Source of the DNA: Flectonema sp. DT1601
Lineage: Eukaryota; Euglenozoa; Diplonemea; Diplonemida; Diplonemidae
Length of the DNA stretch: 64,000 nucleotides
Reading direction: 5' to 3'
Assembly (NCBI GenBank): GCA_964019425.1
Contig: OZ025824.1
Coordinates: 486,001 to 550,000 of the forward strand
Shown here: positions 1 to 11,596 of the stretch, in pieces
How the letters are laid out: each line of letters opens with the position of its first letter
Numbering within the stretch: the first letter of the stretch is position 1
Notes under the pieces: generated by a model
The model's input: the letters and a program-made list of their open reading frames with translations, nothing else
What the model was told of the DNA's origin: nothing
Databases searched by the model: none
Translations under genes and position numbers: made by a program

Positions 1-1952
1 TAGGCCTTCATCAGTAAGTTCTAAGGGGCTTCATTCCAGTTTATTAATAAATCGGATTTATCAATTGGTCTATTTCAAAGGAACTGATTTCTTAAAGTCC
101 ATCAGAGCTCGCCAGGACGGACTAGCTCCTATAGTTTGTATCATTAATTTTAGAACAGAAAAGTGAAAATAAGAAAAGTAGAGATTAGTAAAAGAAAAGT
201 ATTCATTTCTGCAGTTTAACTAGCTCCGATGGTTTGTTAGTTAGTTGAGTGAATCCAGCAGACTACTGAGTATCTGTTACATAACTCTCAAATAGAATCA
301 AGTAGCTCTTCGAGGGTCCCCAATACTACAGTTGAAGTTGAAGGGGATCATTTTATTGGTTTCGACACACTACATTACCTTGTACGGTTTTTCTTGCAGG
401 AAACTACGTCGAAAAAAATAAAATAAAATAAAATAAAATAAAATACAAAATATAAAAACAAAACAAAAACAAAAAATTCAAATTTCAAATTTCATGTTAA
501 TTTTGAAAACGATAAACAATTCGAAGTATGATTTAATAAATAAAGTGAAATCATAGGACGGGGTAGGAGGGGAACGTATGTTCGATTTTTATAAAAATTA
601 CAACTGTGTTGTATCATAAAAACATAAAAATAATTCAGCACCAGTTGTAAATACAGTGACTAAGGGTGATGCGCAACTTAGCATAATAAAGTAACTATTT
701 AGGTTTCGAGAGTAATCCATATACCTCTTTACCTCTATATTCTTTCTCATCAGTTATAGTGTAGCCAAATGTTCTGGCCGAATGTAGTTACTTTAAGTGT
801 CAATATTCGTAAAAAGAATTATCACTAACTGTTACCAGTTCGTAGCTCACTACTAGTGGAGCACTCTTCATAATAAATGTCGAAAGTGTTGGTAATTATC
901 AAAAAGTCTGATTATTGCTCCTCAGCATCAGGGGTTTGGAGGGGGCTTTTCTACGTCAAGAGACAAAAAAAAAGAAAATTCCCCTGAAAACACTGAAACA
1001 CGACCAAGCTGTTCACCCTAACTGTCGTAGGCAATAACATAAGGGTGTTAATCCCAGATACAAGTAATTCTAATAATGGGTAATTATAACATAGACAACT
1101 ATAACTATACTAATGGTATTGAAGTAGGCATACAGAGTCGACGATGGTGTAATAATCTTATGAATTGGGATAACAGAATAAAAGCTTTGGTATGAAGCTA
1201 ATGATAACTGAGAAATAATTTGATTTTTTTTTTTTTTTTTGATTAACAACGACACTATGAATCAATTTTTTTATTTTTTTATTTTTATTTAGAGTATTGC
1301 TTCACAGCGATCAAGGCTGTCGAGCAGCCATATTCGATTGGTGCGACAGATTTTTCTGAAAATTATTTTCCAGTTTTGGAGCGACTACATTATTTGAAAA
1401 CTCTCCAACACAAATTTAATTGAGAAGAGCGACAAGATTTAAAAGTAAAAAAAAAAAGGGGGGGAAATTTGATACGATACGAAAAGATTTATCTGGGAAG
1501 AATACTGCAGGTCTTTGCACAAAAAAATAAAAGTACTGTCACCATGAAACAGGAGGCGTTGAACATTGCCCGGTTTCTTTGGTGGAGGTAACGTGAACGT
1601 AGTTGGGGGGGTTTTCCCTTTCACTATTCATGGATAACAACACCCATAAGAAATACGGACTCAATTTGGGCTTTTTTAAAAAAAAAAAAAAAGAATTATG
1701 CCTTACACGTTAGGCCACCCTCACAAGAATGCAGATCCCGTACGCAATGACAGGACCGGGAGCCATTCCAGTTTTTTCAATCTCAGCCTTTTTTTTTTTT
1801 TTTTTAAAAGAGTCCAAAACTGGACCGATTAGGAGGGAGCGCCGCGCTACTACGTTAGTGTATTTCCAGAAAAATAAAAACAATACTCGATGCTTCAAAA
1901 TGAAAATAAACAAAAAAAAAAAAAAAAATGGATATATAATCTCTCTCAAGCC
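1..1952. other. gene-free AT-rich region with dispersed repeat modules
   Basis: No reading frame here looks like a protein; the open stretches translate to Lys/Phe runs from A/T homopolymers. Two modules recur elsewhere: 1-36 matches 6798-6833, and 137-220 matches 6648-6731 with few differences. A pentanucleotide AAAAT tract lies at about 417-446. The stretch 589-690 resembles 63220-63300. It is probably decayed transposon sequence plus the 3' flank of the receptor-kinase gene. Confidence 0.6.
137..220. repeat. dispersed repeat module a, copy 1
   Basis: About 84 bp, nearly identical to 6648-6731 (differences at only a few positions), starting GTATCATTAATTTTAGAAC and ending TTCTGCAGTTT. It is non-coding in every frame. 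A nearby module (1-36) also recurs at 6798-6833, but in a different order relative to this one. Confidence 0.75.
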
Positions 1953-4900
1953 CTATTCCAATAAGATTGTATCGCTTGAAAAATCAGCAGGATGAGAATC
2001 CAGGGTCGGCGCTGTAGTATCACCTGCATCATAATCAAGGATCTTCAGGGGGTTTGTGATCGAGCACGATACATAATCATCGCTTAGCCAAGGGTTACTA
2101 AGTAGATCTGGTATTGCTGGACGGTGTTCAGGCTCAATAGACAGTACTGACAGTAAAAATGATTCACATTCACTTCCTATCCCATTCGGTAATCTAGGAG
2201 TTCCCTTTGATATTTGATACATCGTCTCCCAAGCTGTACTAAATTGAGGCCATGGAGGACTTCCAGTAATCATCTCGCAGACAGTACATCCCATTGACCA
2301 AATATCAGCCTTCGGACCGTAGCCATTTTTTCCACTGATTATGACTTCTGGTGCCATCCATCGAGGTGTTCCTATGACTGTATCAGCACCGATGTGTGTG
2401 TCGTTACCATTCCATAGTTTATAACAACCGAAGTCAGTTAACTTACACTGACCATTCTTCATTAGAATATTATCTCCTTTAACGTCTCTGTGAAGGATGT
2501 GATGTTGATGTAAGTATTGAATTCCACAGAGAATTTGTTTAGAATTGTTTTGTATTTCAAACATAGGTAGTGACCCTCCTTTGGCTTTGATTAAGTTAGC
2601 AAGGGATCCTTCAGGAAGGTATTCCATTATGATGCAGACTTGATCTGCTTCAGTAATGCAATCGATGTATTTTATTATGTTTTCGTGATTTAATTTCTGA
2701 ATTTCAACGAATTCTGTGTTGCTTTTTTCGATGTCAAATTCCGTTCCACAACGTATAATCTTTGCTGCGATCAACATATTCGTTTTTAGATCCACGGCTT
2801 CAAAAACGATTCCGAAAGAACCCCGTCCAACCTTCCTCCGAAGTTTATATTGCGACTGATATAGTTGAGTCATCTCTGTTGAGGAGAATTCGTGGACCAG
2901 ATTTTCCTCTAATAATCTAATCCTTTCACTAGTTCTTCTTCTCCTTATCAATAAGTAAAGTAACATCCCAAGGATACACAATCCTAGTAGTGAGAATCCA
3001 ATAATTATGAGAAGCATTACACCCGAAAGATAATCTATGTCATCTCCAACTTCAGTAGACACGGTTGGTGCTGAACTGCTACTTGATGCTACAGTAGGGT
3101 GTGCAGTGGGCGGGTGCGCAGTCGCCAGATAAGGGTGTGAAGTGGGGGACAGAGAAGGGTGTGAAGGCGACAGAGCAGGGAGTGAAGTAGGCGATTGAGA
3201 TATCACTCCTGGTAACGTGGGTAACGCCGTTGGAGGCGACGAGGCTGGCCGCTGCATTTGTCTGGTGGGTGGTATCGATGTTGGTATCGATGTTGGTATC
3301 GATGTTGGTATCGATGTTGGTATCGATGTTGGTATCGATGTTGGTATCGATGTTGGGATATCAGTCGATACTATTGATGGCTTCAAGGGCGAATCACCAA
3401 AGAGGTTGGGAATCTCCGTTCTGTCTTTCTGAATCCCTGTTAGCTCCGAGCTACAAGTTCCTGCACAACTAAAACTAACATCAACAGTACTACCAAAGGG
3501 TATCTGTACACCAAATAAACCGTCTTGTTGGCTGTGACCCCATGGTACAGATGTGGGGTTATTTTCTTTATCCCTCGCCGTCACGTTAGTAACATCAATA
3601 CCAATGAGAGTATTTAGATATATTGTCATGTTATCGGATGCATAACTCTCTCTTTCAAATCGATTTACAGCATTCGCACTTGACGATAATCTTATTGATG
3701 AAGGAGTAGCATATGCAGGAAGGTTAATAAACCAAGAAACTGAATTAATTCCGGATAAAAAACATGTTGAAAGTGTACAAGATGGAAGCCATCCCTGGAA
3801 TAAACGACCGCCTATTACACGAGACGCTGGTTGCCTATCAAGCGAATGAAAATTACCACTGAGCGAAGTAATTGATAAAAGTGAATAGTGAGTACCAAGA
3901 ACATCAAATATCCGTAACAACCAATCACTCGAATCCTTCGAAACAAGTCCACGAGGCGTTAGTACTGCCGTCGTTGAAGAGCCGTCAACAGCTGCATCTT
4001 TATCAATGAAAACTGGTGAATTTATATATATAGGTACTGGTTGTTTAAATAAGAAAGGCGTTGTTTCCTTGTATTGATGTGTAGAAAGCTTCAAATACGA
4101 AACAGACTTGAATCTTACAGCTGGATGGGTTGCTGGAAGTAATGCGAATCCGTCATCCGAATAAATGTATCCATCGTGTAGTAACACTTCCCTCTTTGAG
4201 AATTGAGTAAAACTAACATCATCGGCGATAAGATTTGATGAAATCAGTCTAAAATGTTGAATAGTCATCGCAGCATCAGCTGGAACTGTTATGCCTCCGA
4301 ATTTACACCAGAAATTTGATAAAGATACAACTGCGCTTGGGTGATCAACATGAACACACTTTCCATAAGTAGTATCGTATGATATAAAAATATCCATGTC
4401 AATTGCCTCTAAGAAAAGAGGTGTTTTTATTGATCCCATTACCGAGATTCCCTTAAAAAGTCCACCTCCGATCTGTGCGATTGTGATATTACTGAAAGAA
4501 ACCCTATTGAGAGAACCTGATACATGAATTCCGGTTCCAAGTGGGGTATGCGTATATATTCGTAAAGTACTGATAGAAATATCAGTACACCAATACCCAC
4601 AATCTATATTTATTATGTTTGTCTTTAGTGGTTGAGGATTAAATATGGTTTCATCAAATAAGGAGGAGATGATGACGCTGCCTGTTACTGTGATGGGACC
4701 TCTTGAATATATTATCGGAGAGTCACTAATCATCTCGATCCTACCTACAGAATTTAAAAATGAAAAACCCTCTCCATAAGTTGTACCAGAAAACTCCGTG
4801 TTATTTAGAACAGCACTGCTTAGTTTTTCCAGTTGTATTTTTGTTGGTCCGTCTTTGTAATGATCTTTTTTGTTGAGTTGAATACTCAATACAGGTCCTG

Positions 4901-6461
4901 AATCATTCTCCCCCTGACACATCATAAAAGGTATCTTGTCATACGCGATGTAAAGAAGTAACTCTTTTCCATCACTGGATTTCGGTAACCTTAATTCTTC
5001 CGAATAAATACCACCTTTTTGAATGCGTTTTAGGCTGTCTACAGTTTTATAGTCATCCACGGATGCCCACTCAGAAGGGGGAGACGATGAAGAAAACAGA
5101 AACATATAATAAAATGTGTAGTTTGATAATTGTTGAGTCGACTTAAAGAGCAGCGTCGCTTTAGATACGCTGGACATCGGAACCGGCAATTGTGAGGTAT
5201 CAAATCGCATCTTCCAACATGTTCTTGTACCGTCTTTATCACATGATACTCGTTCCTCACCCCCAGGTAATAGAAAAGAGTAAAATTCATTTGCAGCCTT
5301 TCTCGGTCGTCCTAATTTTACATTTCTTGATGTGAGAACAACAGTAGTGCCAGAGTCTGCTGCCACATCCCAGACATTGTGATTGAACAAAAGAGTTTTC
5401 ATTAATTCGATACCCTGACCAACATAGACTTTTCTAATGGTGTGCTCTTCTTGACCTGCTGCAGAAGCAATCAAAACAGTGTCACCAGTAAACCAATTAT
5501 CACTAACAGGAGCGTCTACTTGTAAATTGATAAAGCGAGATCCCCTCTTTGAATTTGAAATCGCCTGCAGAGAAGTCATTTCTCTTGGAAATCCGTAGAT
5601 TCGTAAAGCCCCACCATTCGCTACTCCTATTTCAGATGACAGGATCGTTATCGTTGTGTTCTTTGAGAGTGGACAAGACTCACTACCAATCGATAATGTT
5701 CCATATATCAAGATGGAAGTGAAAGAATATAATTGAGAAACATCCGAGAAAACAATAGTCTTATTGCGTTTGACTACCAAGTGTGAATTGAAGATGTGAG
5801 TTGTTTTCCAAAGATTAACTGAATCAGATTTAACAAACTCATCACATCGACCTGCTGATGGTCGAATCAGTGGTAAGGTAGCTGGAAACACAGGTGCTAA
5901 CAAACTTGTCCCTAAGGGACTGCACTGTAGTCTTGGTGCTCTTGATGCAAAAGGAAAAACTACTATTTTTATGCTAAAAATACTTTCCAAAGAACTTCCG
6001 AAAACAGGATTAGTTGTTATGATAATCGTCGGAAACCTAAATATTTTGTTCTCTTTTTTTGAACTTAAATCCCATTCAAAAATACTATTTCTGGTGTTGG
6101 GTTTTTGATACAGTGTTGTCAAAAAATGTGTGTCACGTAGGTCAGTAAAAGTGAGTGCACCTCCATCAGGACTTCTCTTAGTTAAAACTGATATAAGACA
6201 ATCACACATGAAAACCTCCAATTGAATGTTTGACGATATGATAGCTTCCATCTCACCTTTCGTACCAGTAGTCTCAGCTTGTGCGAAAGCGAAATAAAAC
6301 CATCTTCGATTCGTTTCTTTAGTAGCAGCGGCAGCTTTCGTTACTCCAGATGATGTTATTCTGGCTATTTCGGGACCTGGACCATTAATTTCATCACATG
6401 TTTCCAAAGTGGTTGAATTGACGTACTCACAGAGGTGTAAAAATATCACTACCCACCACAT
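1953..6461 (-). CDS. receptor-like Ser/Thr kinase: G8/beta-helix-like ectodomain, Pro/Thr stalk, TM helix, MEKK-type kinase
   Basis: A single exon of 1502 residues. The N-terminus (MWWVVIFLHL...) looks like a signal peptide. Residues about 210-370 resemble a G8 domain and its following segment (pattern W-x-x-G-D-x-V-x-I-A-S near 320-345), as in TMEM2, CEMIP and fibrocystin. The stretch to about 1030 is beta-rich with many Asn-X-Ser/Thr sites and could be a beta-helix. A stalk with seven or more SIPT repeats follows (about 1035-1065), then Pro/Ser-rich sequence. A hydrophobic helix lies at about 1148-1172, followed by RRRR. The C-terminal kinase (about 1203-1460) has GRGSFG, AAKII, HRDVKGDN, DFG, GTPRWMAPE and DIWSMGC, so all catalytic residues are present. 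The sequence is closest in style to STE11/MEKK kinases. Expected role: a plasma-membrane receptor feeding a phosphorylation cascade; the ligand is unknown. The G8 assignment is an inference; the kinase and TM calls are firm. Confidence 0.9.
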   Translation of the reverse strand: MWWVVIFLHLCEYVNSTTLETCDEINGPGPEIARITSSGVTKAAAATKETNRRWFYFAFAQAETTGTKGEMEAIISSNIQLEVFMCDCLISVLTKRSPDGGALTFTDLRDTHFLTTLYQKPNTRNSIFEWDLSSKKENKIFRFPTIIITTNPVFGSSLESIFSIKIVVFPFASRAPRLQCSPLGTSLLAPVFPATLPLIRPSAGRCDEFVKSDSVNLWKTTHIFNSHLVVKRNKTIVFSDVSQLYSFTSILIYGTLSIGSESCPLSKNTTITILSSEIGVANGGALRIYGFPREMTSLQAISNSKRGSRFINLQVDAPVSDNWFTGDTVLIASAAGQEEHTIRKVYVGQGIELMKTLLFNHNVWDVAADSGTTVVLTSRNVKLGRPRKAANEFYSFLLPGGEERVSCDKDGTRTCWKMRFDTSQLPVPMSSVSKATLLFKSTQQLSNYTFYYMFLFSSSSPPSEWASVDDYKTVDSLKRIQKGGIYSEELRLPKSSDGKELLLYIAYDKIPFMMCQGENDSGPVLSIQLNKKDHYKDGPTKIQLEKLSSAVLNNTEFSGTTYGEGFSFLNSVGRIEMISDSPIIYSRGPITVTGSVIISSLFDETIFNPQPLKTNIINIDCGYWCTDISISTLRIYTHTPLGTGIHVSGSLNRVSFSNITIAQIGGGLFKGISVMGSIKTPLFLEAIDMDIFISYDTTYGKCVHVDHPSAVVSLSNFWCKFGGITVPADAAMTIQHFRLISSNLIADDVSFTQFSKREVLLHDGYIYSDDGFALLPATHPAVRFKSVSYLKLSTHQYKETTPFLFKQPVPIYINSPVFIDKDAAVDGSSTTAVLTPRGLVSKDSSDWLLRIFDVLGTHYSLLSITSLSGNFHSLDRQPASRVIGGRLFQGWLPSCTLSTCFLSGINSVSWFINLPAYATPSSIRLSSSANAVNRFERESYASDNMTIYLNTLIGIDVTNVTARDKENNPTSVPWGHSQQDGLFGVQIPFGSTVDVSFSCAGTCSSELTGIQKDRTEIPNLFGDSPLKPSIVSTDIPTSIPTSIPTSIPTSIPTSIPTSIPTSIPPTRQMQRPASSPPTALPTLPGVISQSPTSLPALSPSHPSLSPTSHPYLATAHPPTAHPTVASSSSSAPTVSTEVGDDIDYLSGVMLLIIIGFSLLGLCILGMLLYLLIRRRRTSERIRLLEENLVHEFSSTEMTQLYQSQYKLRRKVGRGSFGIVFEAVDLKTNMLIAAKIIRCGTEFDIEKSNTEFVEIQKLNHENIIKYIDCITEADQVCIIMEYLPEGSLANLIKAKGGSLPMFEIQNNSKQILCGIQYLHQHHILHRDVKGDNILMKNGQCKLTDFGCYKLWNGNDTHIGADTVIGTPRWMAPEVIISGKNGYGPKADIWSMGCTVCEMITGSPPWPQFSTAWETMYQISKGTPRLPNGIGSECESFLLSVLSIEPEHRPAIPDLLSNPWLSDDYVSCSITNPLKILDYDAGDTTAPTLDSHPADFSSDTILLE
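3271..3354. repeat. 12-bp tandem repeat within the kinase gene
   Basis: Seven perfect copies of GGTATCGATGTT (plus strand). On the minus strand they encode the SIPT repeats of the extracellular stalk. The copies are identical at the DNA level, including synonymous positions, which suggests recent slippage expansion and probable length polymorphism. Confidence 0.95.
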
Positions 6462-6647
6462 GTAGTACGACGCCTGGATTTAGAAGAAAAAAAAAAAAAA
6501 AAAGTTTTTTTTCGATAACTGTCAGCTCAGGAAGTAGAAACCAAATCACTTAGTTAGAATATGAGTTTGTTATAAAAAAGTGCACTAAAATAAAATATAA
6601 AAAAGAAAAGTTATAAAAACACATTGTTCTGCAAACCAAATCACTTA

Positions 6648-6833
6648 GTTAGTATCATTAATTTTAGAACAGAAAAGTGAGAATAAGAAAAGTAGAGATC
6701 AATAAAAGAAAAGTATTCATTTCTGCAGTTTCCTAACATCAAAGGGTAATAGAATATGTAGTTTCAGGCCTTAATCTTATACTACTTGTCCCTTTTTAGG
6801 CCTTCATCAGTAAGTTCTAAGGGACTTCATTCT
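6648..6833. repeat. dispersed repeat modules a and b, copy 2
   Basis: 6648-6731 repeats 137-220. 6798-6833 repeats 1-36 (begins TAGGCCTTCATCAGTAAG). The intervening piece from about 6769 (CTTAATCTTATACTAC) also recurs before the related module at 10813-10862. The modular reshuffling is typical of fragmented transposon ends. Confidence 0.7.
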
Positions 6834-8095
6834 ATGTTGAAGTTGCTATCGTTCAAAGATAAAAATCCATCGGAGCTCGCCAGGATAGTTATTTAATCCA
6901 ACGTTACTGTCACATATATCGATGATGCTGTTTGAGAAGAATAATTTTTTTTAAAAAAAAAAACAAAATAAAAATACATAATTTAAAAAAAAAAAACCAA
7001 ACACAAAATTTCAACTAAGCCTAAAACATATAAACCTTCTTGTACACATTCCCATAAATAGGCAAAAAAAAAAAAAAAAAAAAAAAAATTGGATAACAAC
7101 AGGAGAGAGAGGGGAGAGGATATTTATATTAAAAAAAAAGAATAGAAGAAAAAAAAAACAGATAAAATGCTTATTTATTGGGCGAACTGTCTACAGAATT
7201 GACGGCCATATTCAGAAATATAAACACGATCACAATAATAATAATAAAACGAGATTTAAGTTCGTCTTACATTCCTTACCTGGCAAAGCAACAGCAGTAA
7301 AAGAAAAGACTTGTTACCATTAACATTCTACAGCCTTTTTGCTGACACGCCTGATTGAGAACACTGTGGAGAGGCTCATATGTGACGCACAATGGTTAAT
7401 TGATAACCACTCTGAATAATGTATCGTTGTTATCAAGAAAAGAGTTAGAGTTTCTTCACCAATCGAACGGGGGATGTGTAAAAACGGGGGGGGGTTAAAT
7501 GTTCGGGTTTGTAAAAAGGGGGGTTGAATGTTTGAATTTGTAAAAAGAGGGGGAAAAAATCACTGGTGACTTTTCGCGTCCGTCAAGTGTTTTTTTTTTT
7601 TTTTTTGTATTTTTTTTCTTGAGAAAAGAAAAATGGTTCTTGCCCACACCTTCTACCCGAGTTCTCTACCGATAGTTTGAAAACTGAGGGGTGATACAGA
7701 CTCATTCTTTTTTTCCCATCTGAACATGATTTTAAGAAGGGTGAGAGAAAAAAAAAAAAGAAAAAAAAAACGATCCGTTTATTAATAAAAAGACCACAAA
7801 CGTTTGTGTAATGATGCACATCGAACAAGAAAAAGCATACCACTGTGAGGTAAAGTAACTCGTAGGACACTTCTTGTGGGTATGTTTGAATATTTCAATA
7901 GTCGTAAAGACCACATTCTCTGTCGACAAGGGGTTAGCATGAATTTTTTTTTTTTTTTTTTTTAAAAACACTTTAGAATATTATTTTATTTTACTAATCC
8001 ATCGAAGCAGACTTGTATCTTAAAACGACAATAGAGTCGCACGTAGCGAAACATACTCGTCGCTAAGTTCCAACTACTTAGAGGAAAAGTAATTC

Positions 8096-8299
8096 AGTTT
8101 TCCCTCACTTAGTCAACTACTACTGTTGACTTCTTTAGAAAGATCGCTGAGGAAAGTTATTAAGAGCTATGTTCGTTCACTCTCCTGAAACTATTCAGAG
8201 TAGCCTTTCTTTTCGTTGAACGCAGACAGAATCCAATCGTCCGTGTAAATAAATCACGACATGACAAAAAGAAATAACGGCTTTCAATCTTGAATTGTT
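8096..8299. repeat. ~200-bp repeat, copy 1 of 3
   Basis: Shares long blocks with 8346-8549, including GATCGCTGAGGAAAGTTATT and GAACGCAGACAGAATCC. The copies have diverged by substitutions and small indels. No coding potential. Confidence 0.8.
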
Positions 8300-8345
8300 T
8301 CTTCTCCGACTACGTCGGTACAAAAAAAAAAAAAAAAAAAAAAAT

Positions 8346-8549
8346 TAAGTTTTCCCTCACCTTAGTCAACTACTAATGCTGACTTATTCGGAGAGATCGC
8401 TGAGGAAAGTTATTACGAGCTATGTTCACTCACTCTCCCAAAACCATTCAGATTAGCCTTATTTTTCGTCGAACGCAGACAGAATCCCGTCGAACGGGGA
8501 AAATAAATCACAACTGTAAGAAATAACAGCTTTTCATCTGAATGGTTCC
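8346..8549. repeat. ~200-bp repeat, copy 2 of 3
   Basis: Tandem relative of 8096-8299, separated from it by a poly-A run. Same order of shared blocks. Confidence 0.8.
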
Positions 8550-8627
8550 TACCAGGGTATTTAAAAAAAAAGAAATTGGCTTTATCTTAAACTATACAGA
8601 AAATAGTAATATAACAACTGTGATGTT

Positions 8628-8732
8628 TTGTTTGTGCACGAAACCCGTGAACCGACTTAAACTGATAAAGCTAAAGGAGGTTTACGTGTGCTGCCAACAT
8701 TCTTTTTCGTACTTACAATACTTGTTAAATGC
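8628..8732. repeat. 105-bp dispersed element, copy 1
   Basis: Nearly identical to 20367-20471 inside the second hsp70 intron; only a few substitutions and a one-base indel differ. It starts TTTGTTTGTGCACGAAA and ends near TACTTGTTAAATG. A decayed third copy lies at 19677-19735. No obvious tRNA promoter boxes. It could be a short mobile element. Confidence 0.8.
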
Positions 8733-8756
8733 ATTAAAAAACAATAATAAAAAATC

Positions 8757-8853
8757 GGTTTTCTCCCACCTAGTCAACTACTTCTGTTGACTTCCTTGAA
8801 GAGATCCCTGAGGGGGGTTGTCAAGAGCAATGTTTATTCACTCCCTAAAATGA
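8757..8853. repeat. ~200-bp repeat, copy 3 (partial)
   Basis: The left half of the 8096-8299 unit: the CTAGTCAACTACT...TGTTGACTTC block is followed by a diverged GAGATCCCTGAGG. The 105-bp element at 8628-8732 lies between copies 2 and 3. Confidence 0.65.
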
Positions 8854-9100
8854 AAACAAAAAAAAATTGATACAAAATTTACACCACAAGAGCCGGAAGA
8901 AGACAATAGTCAAATCAGGACGTACCACGAAATTAATTTAAAAAAAAAAAAAAAGAAAGAAAAAAAAAGAGGAGTTTGGCAAGACGTGTTGAAAGCGGAG
9001 GAAAGAAAAGGGAAGAAATAAAAAAGTAAGCATCAACCAAGCAAGCCATTATCGAAAGAAGAAAAACCACAATCAGAAGTCACCGCTACAGCGACAATTA

Positions 9101-9133
<33 letters not shown>

Positions 9134-9802
9134 CATTTGAAGTATTATTATTAATAAAAATATTAAAAAAAACAAAAAAAAATTTAAAAAATAAACGAAC
9201 ACAGCTAGGATAACGAAATCACGCATTAACCGAAGTGAAGTTGAAGTTATATAAAAATAAAATAAAAGAAAATTGGAAAGGGTTTTAAAAAAAATCGTAG
9301 GTTGCAAAAAACAATTGCTTTCATTTTTTTATGGTGAATGCTCAGATAGGACAGCAGAGCTAACTACCTAAAACACACCATCAACAAAAGCAACTACTCA
9401 GAATTACTGCACCGCACAACATTCTTGAAATAAAGCAAATTAAGGGATCGTAGGGATGTGAAAAATGCAGACTCCGATATCTCTATTTTTATTGGCCTCA
9501 AAAAAAAAAACAATCTCTCGCGCAGGATATCAGCCATGTGGTACCACACAACTGCGAGATTCACCGACGAGAAGAGAAGCTTACTTACCAAAAGTAAAGA
9601 CTGCCAAGAAAGGGATGCCTAGAGAGAGTAAAACAAAGAACTCAAGAGCCTCATTCAAATCGAATAAACTAGTTTTAAATCAGTTTTCAAAAGTGGTTCT
9701 TAACGTAAGAACTGATAGTAACATGACCATCAGAACTCGTCAGGACGGGTTAGCATAAGTTTGCTTTTGTCTGACTAAGTTGTATTGGTAAGTAAGTTAG
9801 CA

Positions 9803-9927
9803 TTAGTTAGCAAAATATAGAACTGACGACTACGAGGTCCGGGTAGCCCGCATCAGCAAGGAACCGATCAGTTTTATGGCTTCGGCTGGAAGTGATCGAC
9901 TCCCAGCTCCAACCTTGCCCAGAGGCT
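9803..9927. repeat. ~125-bp dispersed repeat, copy 1
   Basis: Matches 10873-11013 in ordered blocks: GTTAGCAAAATA, TAGCCCGCATCAG, and GCTTCGGCTGGAAGTGAT followed by CCAGCTCC. Indels separate the blocks. Non-coding. Confidence 0.7.
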
Positions 9928-10812
9928 AACAAGTTGAAAACAACCAACGAAAATAAGGTGGAAAAAATTAAAAAAAAAAGTTTTTTTTTTTATTCCATAT
10001 GCAGCGTCTTTCATTATAATACGACTATATGTGCCATATGCCCACATACCACGAAAGATAGAAACCCCCGAACAGTCCCGAGGATCGTTCATCCAGTTTG
10101 TCCAAAGGACTATAATTGTGCTTTGGGATATAAAGATTGGGCAGCACATAACCATATCACTCAGCAGGAAATGAAAACAAAAGGATCAGGTAAGATGATA
10201 GTTAGTTTATGGGTCATAACTGCGCCGGGCCAAAGACTCTTCGCCAAGGGACGATGAAAAAAAAATGTAAAAAAAAGTTGTAATAATTTTGTTATGTTGC
10301 GCAACCACTACAAAATCCTAATAAAGGAATAGGTTAGTTACGCTGCAACAATTCTCTTTTTACCAAACGATGGGTTTGTAGGTGCAAAAAGAAAACTAAA
10401 AATAAAAAAAAAGATGCGTCAGCCTTTCTGGTTCAGAGCCACCCTGAAACGATATTCGCTAGTACAACAAGGAGTGAATAAATAAACGGTCCACAGTAAT
10501 CCAATAAAAGAAGTCTTATTTTTTTTTTTTTAATTCTTTTTTTTTTCCTTCAGAAAACTCAACGTTAACAGCTGGAAAACAATTATTTTTAGGAAAACCA
10601 AAAATACGGGAAAAAGCTGACCTGCTACTACTCAGTTATCAAAAAATAATACACCAAAAAAAAAAAAAAAAAAAACAGGTTATAAAACACAATTGTTCCG
10701 CTGTTTCATAAAACAGATATGGAAACACTGTTAGAACACGTAGATCACAAGTTGGAATTCCTAGATCACAATACGTAGAACACAAAAACACTGTTGGAAT
10801 TTCGTAGATCCA

Positions 10813-11013
10813 AGAACCTTAATCTTTATACTACACGTCCCTCTTAGGCCTTCATCAGTAAATTATGAGACTCAGTTAGTTAGCAAAATACAGAACTGGT
10901 AACTACAAAAAATCTAAGTAGCCCGCATCAGTAAGGACTTAAATCGAAAGATTGTAGTTTTAGCTTCGGCTGGAAGTGATGGACCTCCAGCTCCCACCTT
11001 TACTCAGAAGCAG
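10813..11013. repeat. dispersed repeat module b fragment joined to the ~125-bp repeat, copy 2
   Basis: 10813-10862 resembles 6769-6815 (CTTAATCTT...TAGGCCTTCATCAGTAA). 10873-11013 is the second copy of the 9803-9927 unit. Their adjacency suggests both belong to one larger, broken element. Confidence 0.65.
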
Positions 11014-11596
11014 AGAACTCTTGAGGTAAAAAAAAAAAAAAAAAGAAATAACAAGAGGAGGAGTAAAGCTTTGGCAATGTAAAAAACAGTAACAACTTTA
11101 GGTATAAATATAAAATTGATATCAAGTACTTGACTGAAAAATACTTGTCCTTGCTAATCAAGATAAAGGTACGTTTACAAAAAAAGAAAAGACCAGAAAA
11201 ACTCAGTCGAATGTGGTAATTCGGGGACCACCTTCTATCAGGTTGAGCATCCCATAATTATGGGTGGGAAATTCAAAAAAAGAAAACAAGTTTAGAAAAA
11301 ACAATAATCCTCTTCTGACATAGTTTAGTGATGGGGATCACCTTGAAAAATGCAGTCTTCCGTTATTTATTTGGTTCTTTAATCGCAAGGGAAAAAACCA
11401 CCAACTAAAAACATAAAGGTTTTAAAAAAAAAATCCAACTTCGCCGAGGCTGCTTCGTTGTGAAGATTAGACGGTTTCAGAAAATATTTTTAAGAACAGT
11501 GTTTTTTTCCCTTTAAAAAATAATTCAATTCAGTTTTTTTTTTTTTATAGTATTATTCGGGTGTGAAGAAGGAGAGGAATCTTTTTTTTTTTTTTT

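Noticed and set aside
9874-10257. Frames of 93-121 codons on both strands near 10 kb
   Set aside because: Both run through A/T homopolymers and overlap the dispersed repeat; no motif or family match.
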